The position numbers and the translations under genes are program-made. The notes below the pieces were generated by a model. The model worked only from the letters and a program-made list of their open reading frames with translations. It was not told the origin of the DNA and ran no database searches. Shown one piece after another: positions 1 to 8,044 of a DNA stretch of 64,000 nt (positions are counted from its first letter, which is position 1; every line of letters starts with the position of its first letter). This DNA comes from JACCYQ01 sp036675565 (GTDB lineage Bacteria > Bacteroidota > Bacteroidia > Chitinophagales > Chitinophagaceae): the NCBI GenBank assembly GCA_036675565.1, contig JAKFER010000138.1:3761-67760 (forward strand). Reading direction: 5' to 3'.

Positions 1-182
1 GACGGATCTGCGATCAGTTCTTCAACCGATCGATATAATTTGGAACCAGGATATTTCTCCCGCGATTCATTCTTACTTCTTTCAACAATAGCCGTCAACT
101 CAAATCCTGGGTGAGATTCAATAAAAGGCGCATGAAATAATTTTCCGCTCATGCCATACGAAAGAATGCCAGTTTTTATCAT
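1..182 (-). CDS. Gfo/Idh/MocA family oxidoreductase, N-terminal fragment
   Basis: The start codon is at 180-182 and the gene runs off the left edge, so only about 60 residues are visible. They begin MIKTGILSYGMSGKLFHAPF and continue with ELTAIVERSK, the NAD(P)-binding Rossmann start (GxGxxG-like, here SYGMSGK) of Gfo/Idh/MocA dehydrogenases of the YdgJ/YvaA type. Members oxidise or reduce sugars and related polyols in the cytoplasm. The substrate cannot be told from this fragment. Confidence 0.8.
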   Translation of the reverse strand, partial: MIKTGILSYGMSGKLFHAPFIESHPGFELTAIVERSKNESREKYPGSKLYRSVEELIADP

Positions 183-355
183 TGTTGGATCGTTTAGTGT
201 TTAGCGTTTAGTCGTTGAGAGGTTTAGAAGTTTAGCAATTAGCGTTTATAGGTTAAAGGGTTTAAAAGTTTAATTAATCAACTATTCAACAAAATCAACC
301 ATTCAACTACAACCAGCCTGATTCCAAATTCCCAATTCCTAATCCCGTCTCAACC
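183..355. repeat. Low-complexity intergenic repeat modules
   Basis: No gene is seen here. The stretch holds an irregular GTTTAG/TTTAG array (about 191-270), a module with CAAAATCAACCATTCAAC at 290-307, and a module of ATTCC/AATTCC units at about 321-346. All three recur near 46.15-46.34 kb, and parts recur near 47.5 and 56.8 kb. The 18-mer at 290-307 is present as an exact reverse complement at 46162-46179. Confidence 0.7.
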
Positions 356-1492
356 TCAACTCCGCTCCTGCGCCCTTAACCACCGCTCAGGAATTTCGTT
401 GCTGCTGGCCAGCATATAATCTTTAAAACTGCAGGCTATAAAACTTTTATCGGGCAACTGCATCCACCACCTGCCTGTTTTTTTACTTTGTAAAAATGTT
501 GTGTCCACTTCAGCAAATGCCAAATGGTATTCATTGAAACTTTCTTTTTCATCCAATGCGGCTTCGCGATTGCCGCGGCTGCGACCATCAAAAATATACC
601 AAAGCATCTGGCTGATCTGCCTGGCTGCTTGTGCATTTGTATCCAGTTCGGGACGATAGCCATAAATACCAATTGTATTGATGTTCGGGCTCATGCCGGC
701 ATATTGCATCAGCACACAGGTATCTTCTCCACTTAATCCATTGGGTGAAGGTGAATTGCCCGGTACATAACCCGAAGCAATAGCCGAAATATCAACACTC
801 AGCATCTGGCTGTTGCGCAAAACCGGTTCCATCTCTTCGATGTTCTCTTTTACATGGCCTACCCGGAAACAATCGAAACGGAGTTTATCCAGTGTTTCCA
901 GCATTTTCGGGTGTATGTAATAACTCTGGAAACCGATATGATTATAATGCCTGATGAAGTTGGGTTCACCCGTCAGCATTTCCATCAAAAAATTATCCGT
1001 ACGATAAACCGAATCCATATCTAAATCAATCAGCGCATCTATGCAGGTGGCTTCTAAAGATTTCTGGTAACCGAAATATGACTGGTATTGCGCCAGCGTC
1101 AGATCATGTGATCCTCCTAAAATGATCACCGTTTTTCCATCATGCGTCAATGCATGCACAACCGTTTTCAGTGCAGCTATTGAATCAGCCAGGTTTGCAC
1201 CCGCTTTGATGTTACCCACATCGGCCAGCTTCAGGTCATTGTGCCAGAAATACAATTTGTAAAATGCCTTGCGGATTTCATCGGGTGCTTCACTGGCTGC
1301 ATGGTGCAGTCCATATCCTCTTTGTTCACCGCAACCTACAAACACAATATCCGTTTCATCCAGTTCGGGGAATTCATCTGCATATATTTTAATCACCGAT
1401 CCCATTTGTTTGTCTTTGTACCCTTCATCATCCGACAACATATGCAGGTTCAGGGGCGACAAAAAATCACTGATGTTTAAATAATCACTCAT
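356..1492 (-). CDS. Arginase/formimidoylglutamase-like protein
   Basis: 378 residues from the ATG at 1490-1492. A longer in-frame opening exists but reaches into the pheS start and looks unlike the family. The arginase/ureohydrolase fold is indicated by ILGGSHDLTLAQY (about 124-136), DLDMD (156-160), LSVDISAIASG (231-241) and a C-terminal QMLWYIFDG. This matches a Bacteroidota group usually named formimidoylglutamase, which hydrolyses N-formimidoyl-glutamate to glutamate and formamide. The binuclear metal ligands are not canonical: DxHxD reads DLDMD and SxDxD reads SVDIS, so the named activity is uncertain. It diverges from pheS. Confidence 0.7.
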   Translation of the reverse strand: MSDYLNISDFLSPLNLHMLSDDEGYKDKQMGSVIKIYADEFPELDETDIVFVGCGEQRGYGLHHAASEAPDEIRKAFYKLYFWHNDLKLADVGNIKAGANLADSIAALKTVVHALTHDGKTVIILGGSHDLTLAQYQSYFGYQKSLEATCIDALIDLDMDSVYRTDNFLMEMLTGEPNFIRHYNHIGFQSYYIHPKMLETLDKLRFDCFRVGHVKENIEEMEPVLRNSQMLSVDISAIASGYVPGNSPSPNGLSGEDTCVLMQYAGMSPNINTIGIYGYRPELDTNAQAARQISQMLWYIFDGRSRGNREAALDEKESFNEYHLAFAEVDTTFLQSKKTGRWWMQLPDKSFIACSFKDYMLASSNEIPERWLRAQERS

Positions 1493-1672
1493 GGCCAATG
1501 TTTGAGCAAACTTAAGTAATACCAAAATGCATTTATAAATTACTCCGAACTTTTCCGGTATAATGCCGGTGTTGTAGCCGTTTAGTAAAATGAAAATTGG
1601 ACTGTTACGGATACACAATCGGTATAAAAAACCTTTTTTATCGGGCGATATCGCAGGCAAATGCGGAACTAT

Positions 1673-1680
1673 TATCTTTG
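1673..1680 (+). promoter_or_regulatory. Bacteroidota -7 box of pheS
   Basis: TATCTTTG fits the TAnnTTTG consensus of the Bacteroidota primary sigma factor. It lies only five bases before the pheS ATG, which would give a leaderless or nearly leaderless mRNA. No good TTG -33 box is seen about 20 bases upstream, so this is a partial match. Confidence 0.5.
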
Positions 1681-1685
1681 CCGCC

Positions 1686-2729
1686 ATGGAACAATTGCTG
1701 GAACAGATTGCAGCTTATCGCAACGAAATTGAAGCAACAACAGTGAGTGATGCACAAGCGGCGGAACAATTCCGCATCAAATGGATAGGCACCAAAGGAC
1801 TGGTTAAAAGCCTTATGGGTGAAATGAAGAATGTACCGGTTGAACGCAAAAAAGAATTCGGCCAGGTAATGAACGAGTTCAAATTATTTGTTGAAGGCAA
1901 ATATGAGTCATTCAAAACTGCCACGGCCGCCAGTTCCGAAGAAACCGCCGGTATTGACCTTACACTGCCTGGCGACACTTTACCACTTGGCACCCGCCAC
2001 CCCATCAGCCTGGTGCGCAACCGCATTGTTTCCATTTTTCAACGGCTTGGTTTTTCCATTGCCGAAGGACCAGAAATAGAAGATGACTTTCACAATTTTA
2101 CCGCGTTGAACCTGCCGGAGGATCACCCGGCTCGCGACATGCAGGATACTTTTTATATACATCGTGCAGAAGGCGAAAGCGGCACCGACTGGTTATTGCG
2201 TACGCATACCAGCAATGTACAGATCCGCGAAATGCAGAAAGGCAAACTTCCAATACGCATTATTTGTCCTGGCCGCGTGTATCGCAACGAAACCATCAGT
2301 GCCCGGGCACATTGTTTTTTTCACCAGGTTGAAGGTCTGTACATCGATGAATCCGTAAGCTTTGCCGACTTAAAACAAACGCTGTACTTTTTTGTGCAGG
2401 AGATGTTTGGCAAAGATGTAAAAGTGCGTTTTCGCCCTTCATATTTTCCTTTTACCGAACCCAGCGCCGAAATGGACATCAGTTGTTTTATCTGCGGTGG
2501 CAAAGGTTGCCGTGTTTGCAAACATACTGGCTGGGTTGAGATTTTGGGTTGCGGTATGGTGCACCCGAACGTTTTGCAAAACTGTGGTATCGATCCCAAT
2601 AAATACACAGGCTTTGCCTTCGGCATGGGCATCGAACGACCTGCCATGTTATTATACGGCGTCAACGACCTGCGCTTGTTTAGCGAAAATGATGTACGCT
2701 TTCTGAAACAGTTTACGAGTGCTATTTAG
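1686..2729 (+). CDS. pheS: Phenylalanine--tRNA ligase alpha subunit
   Basis: 347 residues, normal for PheS. It charges tRNA-Phe in the cytoplasm as an alpha2-beta2 complex with PheT. Residues 1-90 form the tRNA-binding coiled coil. The class II core shows GRVYRNETISARAHCFFHQV (motif 2, about 196-215), the Bacteroidota-type cysteine cluster CFICGGKGCRVCKHTGW (about 267-283), and motif 3 as GFAFGMGIERPAMLLYGVND (about 309-328). The start MEQLLEQI was chosen over an upstream in-frame ATG because it matches the family N-terminus and follows a -7 box. pheT is not in the window. Confidence 0.97.
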   Translation: MEQLLEQIAAYRNEIEATTVSDAQAAEQFRIKWIGTKGLVKSLMGEMKNVPVERKKEFGQVMNEFKLFVEGKYESFKTATAASSEETAGIDLTLPGDTLPLGTRHPISLVRNRIVSIFQRLGFSIAEGPEIEDDFHNFTALNLPEDHPARDMQDTFYIHRAEGESGTDWLLRTHTSNVQIREMQKGKLPIRIICPGRVYRNETISARAHCFFHQVEGLYIDESVSFADLKQTLYFFVQEMFGKDVKVRFRPSYFPFTEPSAEMDISCFICGGKGCRVCKHTGWVEILGCGMVHPNVLQNCGIDPNKYTGFAFGMGIERPAMLLYGVNDLRLFSENDVRFLKQFTSAI

Positions 2730-2768
2730 TTTTTGTTAGCCGGCTGTAATACTACTATTTAGCTTCGC

Positions 2769-2835
2769 TTGCGCCTGCCCCGGTGAGGACACCGATAATT
2801 ATCGGTGGACGGAACCGGGGTCGCACACTTATGCG
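2769..2835. repeat. REP-like palindromic element, copy 1
   Basis: An outer imperfect stem pairs CCCCGGT with ACCGGGG and extends to flanking GCG/CGC. Inside lies the perfect palindrome ACCGATAATTATCGGT. A second copy with the same outer arms (ACGGAACCGGGGTCGCAC is shared) is at 21057-21125. It lies just after pheS. It could be a repetitive extragenic palindrome or act as an RNA hairpin. Confidence 0.7.
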
Positions 2836-2892
2836 GTTGGATTGCTATGGAACACATTTTATTCATTCAGTAGACAAAATTCATTTCAACCA

Positions 2893-3339
2893 ATGTCTTC
2901 TAATATTTTAAAAATCATTCCAACAGATCCTTCATTTGTTCCTGGTAACACCAATCAGCAAAAAGCAAAAATATATTTGTCCAAATTATTCAACCAAGAA
3001 GACATAGAGTTTAAAATCACTGATGCCATTGAATTTATTGACCAGGGATCTAATTTTGAAAGAGTTTCATGTAATTTTTGTGGTGCAGATATCGAAACAA
3101 CTGCCTGGCAAAACGCTATGGATAGTGCATTTTTAAAGAAGTTTACTAATCTTTCATTTACATCACCTTGTTGCAACAAACTAACATCCCTAAATGACCT
3201 TAATTATACTTCGCCAGCAGGCTTTGCAAAGTTTGTGATCAATATTTCTGATGCAAAAAATGAAATCGATGTAAATAATTTAAAAGATTTGCAGGAATTT
3301 CTAGGAACGCACTTACGACTTATCATTACGCAATATTGA
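2893..3339 (+). CDS. Uncharacterised Cys-rich (zinc-ribbon-like) protein
   Basis: 148 residues from the first in-frame ATG; a TTG 51 bases upstream is possible but less likely. I do not recognise a named family. Visible features are CNFCGADI (about residues 60-67), then SPCCNKLTSLNDLNYTSPAG, which together could hold a metal as CxxC plus CC. The C-terminal half is acidic and helix-rich. There is no signal peptide or membrane segment. The gene stands alone between a REP-like element and a nested palindrome, and is more AT-rich than pheS. Confidence 0.65.
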   Translation: MSSNILKIIPTDPSFVPGNTNQQKAKIYLSKLFNQEDIEFKITDAIEFIDQGSNFERVSCNFCGADIETTAWQNAMDSAFLKKFTNLSFTSPCCNKLTSLNDLNYTSPAGFAKFVINISDAKNEIDVNNLKDLQEFLGTHLRLIITQY

Positions 3340-3340
3340 T

Positions 3341-3480
3341 TTAATAAATCCTGAAGGATTCAAATGTTTATAGAAAAGGATGATTGTGTTTTCATTCGAC
3401 CCCTTCGGGTCGTATTTCTGCTTTTTTCTTTTTCTATAAACATCTAATCCCTCCGGGATTAAACCTTTTGGAGGGATTAG
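3341..3480. repeat. Nested multi-hairpin intergenic element
   Basis: Four inverted repeats lie together. AATCCTGAAGGATT is at 3347-3360. ATGTTTATAGAAAA (3364-3377) pairs with TTTTCTATAAACAT (3430-3443). Between those arms is the perfect hairpin CGACCCCTTCGGGTCG (3397-3412). TAATCCCTCC (3445-3454) pairs with GGAGGGATTA (3470-3479), and AATCCCTCCGGGATT (3446-3460) is itself a hairpin. The element separates two convergent genes and may also stop transcription. Confidence 0.75.
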
Positions 3481-3515
3481 CGCAAAATTTTTATAGCAAA
3501 AAAGTAGTTACCTTA

Positions 3516-4253
3516 TCAATACCTTGCAGCTATCCGGAACATAAACCGTTCGGGTTCGCCGATCACACCTCCTTCTTCTCTTCTTTTCTTTAACTCATCA
3601 GACTGGTACCAGGCATTAGCCTTTGTTGAATCCATGATAGCCGATACAATGACCACTTTTTTATCGTTACCATCTTCATGACCATAAGCACGCAAGGCCA
3701 GGCCATTATCCATTCCAGCCTTTCTTCCTTCTTCAAAATTAGTTTGCCAGGTATTCCAATCTTTAACGGTTATGCTGGTTTGTACACGCATCACCTCTGG
3801 ACCAATAAATGATGTATCCTGGAATGTCATGTTGATGAATTTAAAAACAGGTGTGCCTGTTACGCCACCTTTCCGCATAGCTGTTTTCAAACTCGCATCA
3901 TTGGCAAATGCTTTGCCTTTTGCCATATCATCACATTTCACCACCACCATAACCATATTGGGATCTTTCACTCCACGGCCAATAACATAATTGCGTATTC
4001 CATTCACCCGGCGCATAGAGTCGTGCTCGTCATAAGAGACTTTCCATTTTTCAAAATCGGCCACCGTATGCATAGCAATCATCATGTTTTCCGGCGTGGT
4101 AACAATGGTATTTGTTTGCTGCGCTTCTACCGGCGTAATATTTTCGGTCATGGTGGTATCAGCATCGTTATCTCCCCCGTTGCTGCCACAGGAAACCATA
4201 CAGGTTACCATAGCTGCAATAAACAGCATGTTGATTAGTTGCGACTGTTTCAT
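3516..4253 (-). CDS. Lipoprotein with two ABM-like ferredoxin-fold repeats
   Basis: 245 residues from the ATG at 4251-4253; this start gives a clean lipoprotein signal ending MVTCMVSCGS, so the protein should be anchored in an envelope membrane. After a Thr/Asp-rich linker, two similar halves follow: MHTVADFEKWKVSYDEHDS (about residues 58-76) and TSITVKDWNTWQTNFEEG (about 159-176). Each is followed by a short strand-rich part and a GGVxGxP motif (GGVTGTP, GGVIGEP). This pattern suits a duplicated dimeric alpha/beta barrel (ABM/EthD-like). The function is unknown. It diverges from the ChaN-like gene. Confidence 0.65.
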   Translation of the reverse strand: MKQSQLINMLFIAAMVTCMVSCGSNGGDNDADTTMTENITPVEAQQTNTIVTTPENMMIAMHTVADFEKWKVSYDEHDSMRRVNGIRNYVIGRGVKDPNMVMVVVKCDDMAKGKAFANDASLKTAMRKGGVTGTPVFKFINMTFQDTSFIGPEVMRVQTSITVKDWNTWQTNFEEGRKAGMDNGLALRAYGHEDGNDKKVVIVSAIMDSTKANAWYQSDELKKRREEGGVIGEPERFMFRIAARY

Positions 4254-4462
4254 TTTTTTTGTTTTAAATGATGAGTGAATTACCGGGGCAGGAAATTGCA
4301 GTATTGCAGGGGGTAAGCAGGTAATAAAATTAGTGCATATTCGAAAAACAACCATTTTTTTCAGGAAGTTGTTGAGGAATGTTTTTTTGTTTTGAATTTT
4401 GCTGGTCTAAAAAAAAATGCAATCATTCCCTGCAATTCGTTATCACCTCGTAAATTCACTGC

Positions 4463-5314
4463 ATGAGAAAATGTTTACTGATCGCTGTATTATTTTTATT
4501 CAATTCAGCCATGGCCCAGCAAAAACCTGCTTATATTTTATACAATGCAAAAGGCAAAAAAGCAGGTTATGAAAAAGTGATGAAAGAATTGGTTAAAAAC
4601 GATATCGTACTGATCGGTGAATTTCACAATAACCCGATCAGTCACTGGATGCAACTGGAAATAACCAAAGATGCCAAACAATACCGCAACCTGGTTCTGG
4701 GTGCCGAAATGTTTGAACAGGATAACCAGGCTGCACTGGACAATTACCTGCAGGGAAAAATTACTGCCAAAGGTTTGGATTCATCTGCCAGGTTATGGAA
4801 CAATTATAAAACCGATTATGCACCGCTGGTCAATTTTGCCAAAGAAAACAATATCCCATTTGCAGCCACCAACATTCCGCGCCGTTACGCTTCCATGATA
4901 AACAAAGGAGGTTTTGCAGTATTGGATACCCTTTCGGATTTAGAAAAAACATGGATAGCACCGCTGCCTTTCGCTTTTGATTCAACCCTGCCGGGTTATG
5001 TAAATATGATTAAGATGATGGCTGGACATGGAACGCCTAACATGGTAAAAGCACAGGCTTCCAAAGATGCTACAATGGCTCATTTTATATTGAAGTATTT
5101 TCAACCAGGAAGTTTATTCATTCATTATAACGGCAGCTATCATTCAGACAACCACGATGGCATTGTCTGGTACCTGAGGCAGGCACGTCCGGATTTAAAA
5201 ATAATGACGGTCACAACCGTATCGCAAAAGGATATTAATAAACTGTCAGATGAAAATAAAAACAAAGCCGATTTTATCATTTGTGTAGATGAGGATATGA
5301 CGACTACTTATTGA
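4463..5314 (+). CDS. ChaN-family (Tiki superfamily) exported protein
   Basis: 283 residues with a signal peptide MRKCLLIAVLFLFNSAMAQQ. The core has IVLIGEFHNNPISHWMQLEI (about 48-67), then VLGAEMFEQDNQAALDNYL (about 77-95), which fit the ChaN haem-binding/erythromycin-esterase-like Tiki fold. A late HYNGSYHSDNHDGIVWYL supplies further His residues. ChaN-type proteins are tied to haem or iron uptake in some bacteria, but no iron genes are adjacent here, so the role stays open. The motif TCGTAAATTCA lies just before the ATG and also before the cyclase gene at 9067. Confidence 0.8.
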   Translation: MRKCLLIAVLFLFNSAMAQQKPAYILYNAKGKKAGYEKVMKELVKNDIVLIGEFHNNPISHWMQLEITKDAKQYRNLVLGAEMFEQDNQAALDNYLQGKITAKGLDSSARLWNNYKTDYAPLVNFAKENNIPFAATNIPRRYASMINKGGFAVLDTLSDLEKTWIAPLPFAFDSTLPGYVNMIKMMAGHGTPNMVKAQASKDATMAHFILKYFQPGSLFIHYNGSYHSDNHDGIVWYLRQARPDLKIMTVTTVSQKDINKLSDENKNKADFIICVDEDMTTTY

Positions 5315-5430
5315 ATATAAATCAACTCAAATTTTGTTGATCGCAATTGCTGCATAAAAATCAGGAAGTAAAAGTGAGTGACACAACAGGTGCTGATAGT
5401 AGTAATGCAGTCAAGTGCATAAAAAAACTA

Positions 5431-7023
5431 TCATTCAAGGATCACTCTTTTTAAGTAAAAAACTTTTTCATCAATAACCGGTGGTGTGTCACTCGTAATC
5501 TTTACCGGTTTCTTTCCAATTTCCATACGCTGCAAACCGGAAGAAGTTTTAACATCTAACGGTAATGGAGATTCGAAATTGAGCAGGCTGATGTTGTATG
5601 TATTTACGCCGGTTTGCCTGACCAGAACCTCGAGTTTATTGGTCGTATACAAATAAAACCGGAAAAGCGGCTCCAGGTTTTTACCGCTGGCAGTGCTGAA
5701 AAGCTTTTCTACATCGGCAGTGACCACCATGTTATCGTAAGTATATTGCGGATCGGTGGCCAGCTTTTTAAGGGTTGGAAAAAATATTTCATCTCCAATT
5801 ACATAACGCAACGTGTGCATAAAAAACCCGCCCTTACCATATATATCACCGTTATAGGCACTGTCGCTGTCAACCTGTTCACCACGTACAACAGGATACC
5901 TATTTTGCGTTTGCATAGCCGTTTGTTTCATCCGCTGTAAATAGGCATCTTCACCGGCCAGTTCGCGGGTGGCCATCGCATCGCCAAAAACACAAATACC
6001 TTCCTGTATCCACATATGCGCCCAGTCTTTATTGGTTACTTTATTGGCCCACCACTCATGGCCAAACTCGTGATGCAACAGCCAGTCAAAATCTTTGTCA
6101 CCGAGCTTTTGGTAACGATATTGATTTCCATAAGCAATATTGGTTTGATGTTCCATTCCCAGGTGTGGCGTTTCTGACATGGCTATTCTTTCTTTCACCC
6201 ATGGATACTCGCCAAAATATTTCTCCAGGACCCGGGCTGATTGTTCAAAGAGATCGAGCAGTTTATCTGCCTTGTGCTTGTTTTGAGGCAACACATAATA
6301 TTCCATTGGCACTTTGTTGCCGTTGATGGTGGTGTATGTTCGTTTCACCACTTCGTATTTGGCAACATTGAAAACAAGACAATAATTGCTGATGGTATAA
6401 TTTGTTTTCCAGTGGTATGTTGACTTATTGTTTTTGGTTGAGACTTTTTGCAAGAGGCCCGGCGCTGCAACGACCAGTCCTTTAGGAACAGTGATAATCA
6501 TATCGGCACCTTCATTGGGTTCATCAGATGGATGATCCTTACAGGGAAAAAATATTTTGCCGCCCTCACCCTGGCAGGTAATGGCTATCCACGGATTTCC
6601 CAGGGAATCCTTCTCCCACTGGAAACCACCTGTCCAGGGAGCCCTTTCCGCAATACCGGGTTTGCCACCGTATTCAATTTTTACTTTTAGTTTTTGCGCT
6701 GGCAAAGCTTGTGGTAAATTAATTTTTACCAGGTCATCTGCTGTATGTGTGTAAGGTTGTTTTTTACCATTGACTGACAAATTTTTAATTGTGAGCCCGT
6801 GCCAGAAATCAAATAACAAAACATCGGAAGGCTGCTCCAGGTTAAGTGTAATTTCGGTATACCCATCAATTGTTTTTTGCACCGGATCCACATCGAGTGC
6901 AATAGTGTAGTGGCGGATATCCATATTGGCTTGCTCTGGTTTGAGAACACCACCCGATTTAAGATTTTGAGCATAAGTAGTGACGGCTATAAAAACCAGG
7001 AAGAGACAGGTAAATTTTTGCAT
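5431..7023 (-). CDS. M1 family metallopeptidase
   Basis: 530 residues from the second Met, chosen because it begins the signal peptide MQKFTCLFLVFIAVTTYAQ; an ATG at 7057-7059 would add 12 residues. An N-terminal beta domain precedes the thermolysin-like zinc site: GMEH (about 289-292, the family exopeptidase motif is GxMEN, here GMEH), HEFGH (318-322) and a third ligand Glu about 18 residues later in WIQEGI (E341). Such exported aminopeptidases trim N-terminal residues from peptides. At 530 residues it lacks the long C-terminal domain of larger M1 enzymes. Single gene, divergent from ywbE. Confidence 0.9.
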   Translation of the reverse strand: MQKFTCLFLVFIAVTTYAQNLKSGGVLKPEQANMDIRHYTIALDVDPVQKTIDGYTEITLNLEQPSDVLLFDFWHGLTIKNLSVNGKKQPYTHTADDLVKINLPQALPAQKLKVKIEYGGKPGIAERAPWTGGFQWEKDSLGNPWIAITCQGEGGKIFFPCKDHPSDEPNEGADMIITVPKGLVVAAPGLLQKVSTKNNKSTYHWKTNYTISNYCLVFNVAKYEVVKRTYTTINGNKVPMEYYVLPQNKHKADKLLDLFEQSARVLEKYFGEYPWVKERIAMSETPHLGMEHQTNIAYGNQYRYQKLGDKDFDWLLHHEFGHEWWANKVTNKDWAHMWIQEGICVFGDAMATRELAGEDAYLQRMKQTAMQTQNRYPVVRGEQVDSDSAYNGDIYGKGGFFMHTLRYVIGDEIFFPTLKKLATDPQYTYDNMVVTADVEKLFSTASGKNLEPLFRFYLYTTNKLEVLVRQTGVNTYNISLLNFESPLPLDVKTSSGLQRMEIGKKPVKITSDTPPVIDEKVFYLKRVILE

Positions 7024-7140
7024 AAGGCAATTTAGGGATATTTTGATTCTGTAATTCATCTTGCATACTTAGAAAGATATGAGTACCTGTGTTGTTTTTG
7101 ATTATACCAATAAAACAGGTGTATATTGCCGGCCAAAAAA

Positions 7141-7347
7141 ATGGATGGAACAATCAGGGCTAATATAAAACCGGGTATGCTGGTAAATATTATTTTGAAA
7201 AAAGACCAGCGGAGTGGTACACTAACTAAAGGGATCGTAAAAGACTTATTAACAAGTGCACCTAAGCATCACCGGGGTATTAAAGTTCGATTGGAAGATG
7301 GGCAAATAGGTCGGGTACAGGAAATTATTGAAGAGGACTATCGATAA
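7141..7347 (+). CDS. ywbE: YwbE family protein
   Basis: 68 residues. The sequence from MDGTIRANIKPGMLVNIILK through KDQRSGTLTKGIVKDLLT to GIKVRLEDGQIGRVQEI is typical of the small YwbE family, a compact beta-rich domain of unknown function found in many Firmicutes and Bacteroidota. The start at 7141 is preferred over an ATG at 7126 because family members begin near this Met. It stands alone, upstream of the tandem repeat region. Confidence 0.9.
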   Translation: MDGTIRANIKPGMLVNIILKKDQRSGTLTKGIVKDLLTSAPKHHRGIKVRLEDGQIGRVQEIIEEDYR

Positions 7348-7371
7348 CTGTTTTTGATTGCAAATAAATCG

Positions 7372-7671
7372 ATTGCCCTCTTTACGAAATTTCTATTAAC
7401 ATTTACTTCTAAAAAACCGGATATTAAATAACCGGAAACTGATAACAATCATGGTTTGGGATAATGGCTATTGATATTTTTACATCAAGGAAGCCATGAA
7501 TGATAATCGAAATAAAAATGGCTAATACAAAACAGATCGGAGGTTTATCCGGGTTTGTATTTTGGAGAACATAAAAAGCAACCGGGCAAACATATATGTT
7601 GTAAAAACTATAAACCTTCGTGAAAAACAATAAAGCCGCTCTGGGCATTGAGTGGCTTTATTATTTTTTAA
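7372..7671 (+). ncRNA. Tandem repeat unit 1, candidate small RNA
   Basis: First of two ~300-bp direct repeats about 370 bases apart. No convincing protein is encoded. Features conserved with unit 2 are an ACGAAATTT segment at the start, AAGCCAT...ATGGCT (about 7491-7522) that could pair, a tiny ORF starting MNDNRNK after AGGAAGCC, ACATATATGT at about 7589-7598, and a strong terminator hairpin at 7629-7662. Conserved structure plus an intrinsic terminator suggests a transcribed RNA. The promoter was not identified, so the 5' end and strand are inferred from the terminator. Confidence 0.4.
7629..7670 (+). terminator. Intrinsic terminator of repeat unit 1
   Basis: AATAAAGCCGCTC pairs with GAGTGGCTTTATT across an 8-base loop (one G-T pair), followed by ATTTTTTA. 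The stem is kept in the second unit. Confidence 0.8.
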
Positions 7672-7735
7672 AATGGTTATAATTCTCATGACAAGTCAAT
7701 CTCAACAAAAACTACAATATTGAATATTTTAAATG

Positions 7736-8044
7736 AATGCCCTACCGTTTATTACGAAATTTATATTACAATACTCATATTTAGATAGGAAATATCAAAC
7801 ATTCGGGGAGCTGATATCAATCATGATTTTAGATAATGACTAATGATACTTTTACATCAGGAAGCCATGATTGATAATCGAAATAAAAAAATGGCTAAGA
7901 CATAACAGATGGAAGGTTTAGCCGGGATTGTATTTTGGAGAACATAAAAAGCAACCGGACAAACATATATGTTGTAAAACATAAACCTTCGTACCTATCA
8001 CAATAAAGCCGCTCTGGGCATGAGTGGCTTTATTATTTTACCCA
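7736..8044 (+). ncRNA. Tandem repeat unit 2, candidate small RNA
   Basis: Second copy of the unit at 7372. Small insertions and substitutions relative to unit 1 leave the paired segments and terminator intact: AAGCCAT...ATGGCT (about 7862-7896), ACATATATGT, and the final hairpin at 8002-8034. The tiny ORF here starts MIDNRNK and ends differently. The unit ends at the stop codon of the convergent pirin gene. Confidence 0.4.
8002..8040 (+). terminator. Intrinsic terminator of repeat unit 2
   Basis: AATAAAGCCGCTC pairs with GAGTGGCTTTATT over a 7-base loop, then ATTTTA. The sequence is nearly the same as the terminator of unit 1. It may also affect the end of the convergent pirin transcript. 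Confidence 0.75.

Noticed and set aside
1493..1687. N-terminal extension of the arginase-like protein (65 residues).
   Set aside because: It runs over the pheS start and promoter, is hydrophobic in a random way, and the family begins near MSDYLNISDF.
3384..3593. Plus-strand ORF of 69 residues across the nested palindrome.
   Set aside because: It is composed largely of hairpin sequence and runs into the end of an opposite-strand gene.
7424..7648. Minus-strand ORF of 74 residues in tandem repeat unit 1.
   Set aside because: The equivalent frame in unit 2 is broken by indels, while RNA stems are kept, so a protein is unlikely.
7372..8040. CRISPR array.
   Set aside because: Only two long units are present, with no short regular repeats or spacers, and no cas genes.
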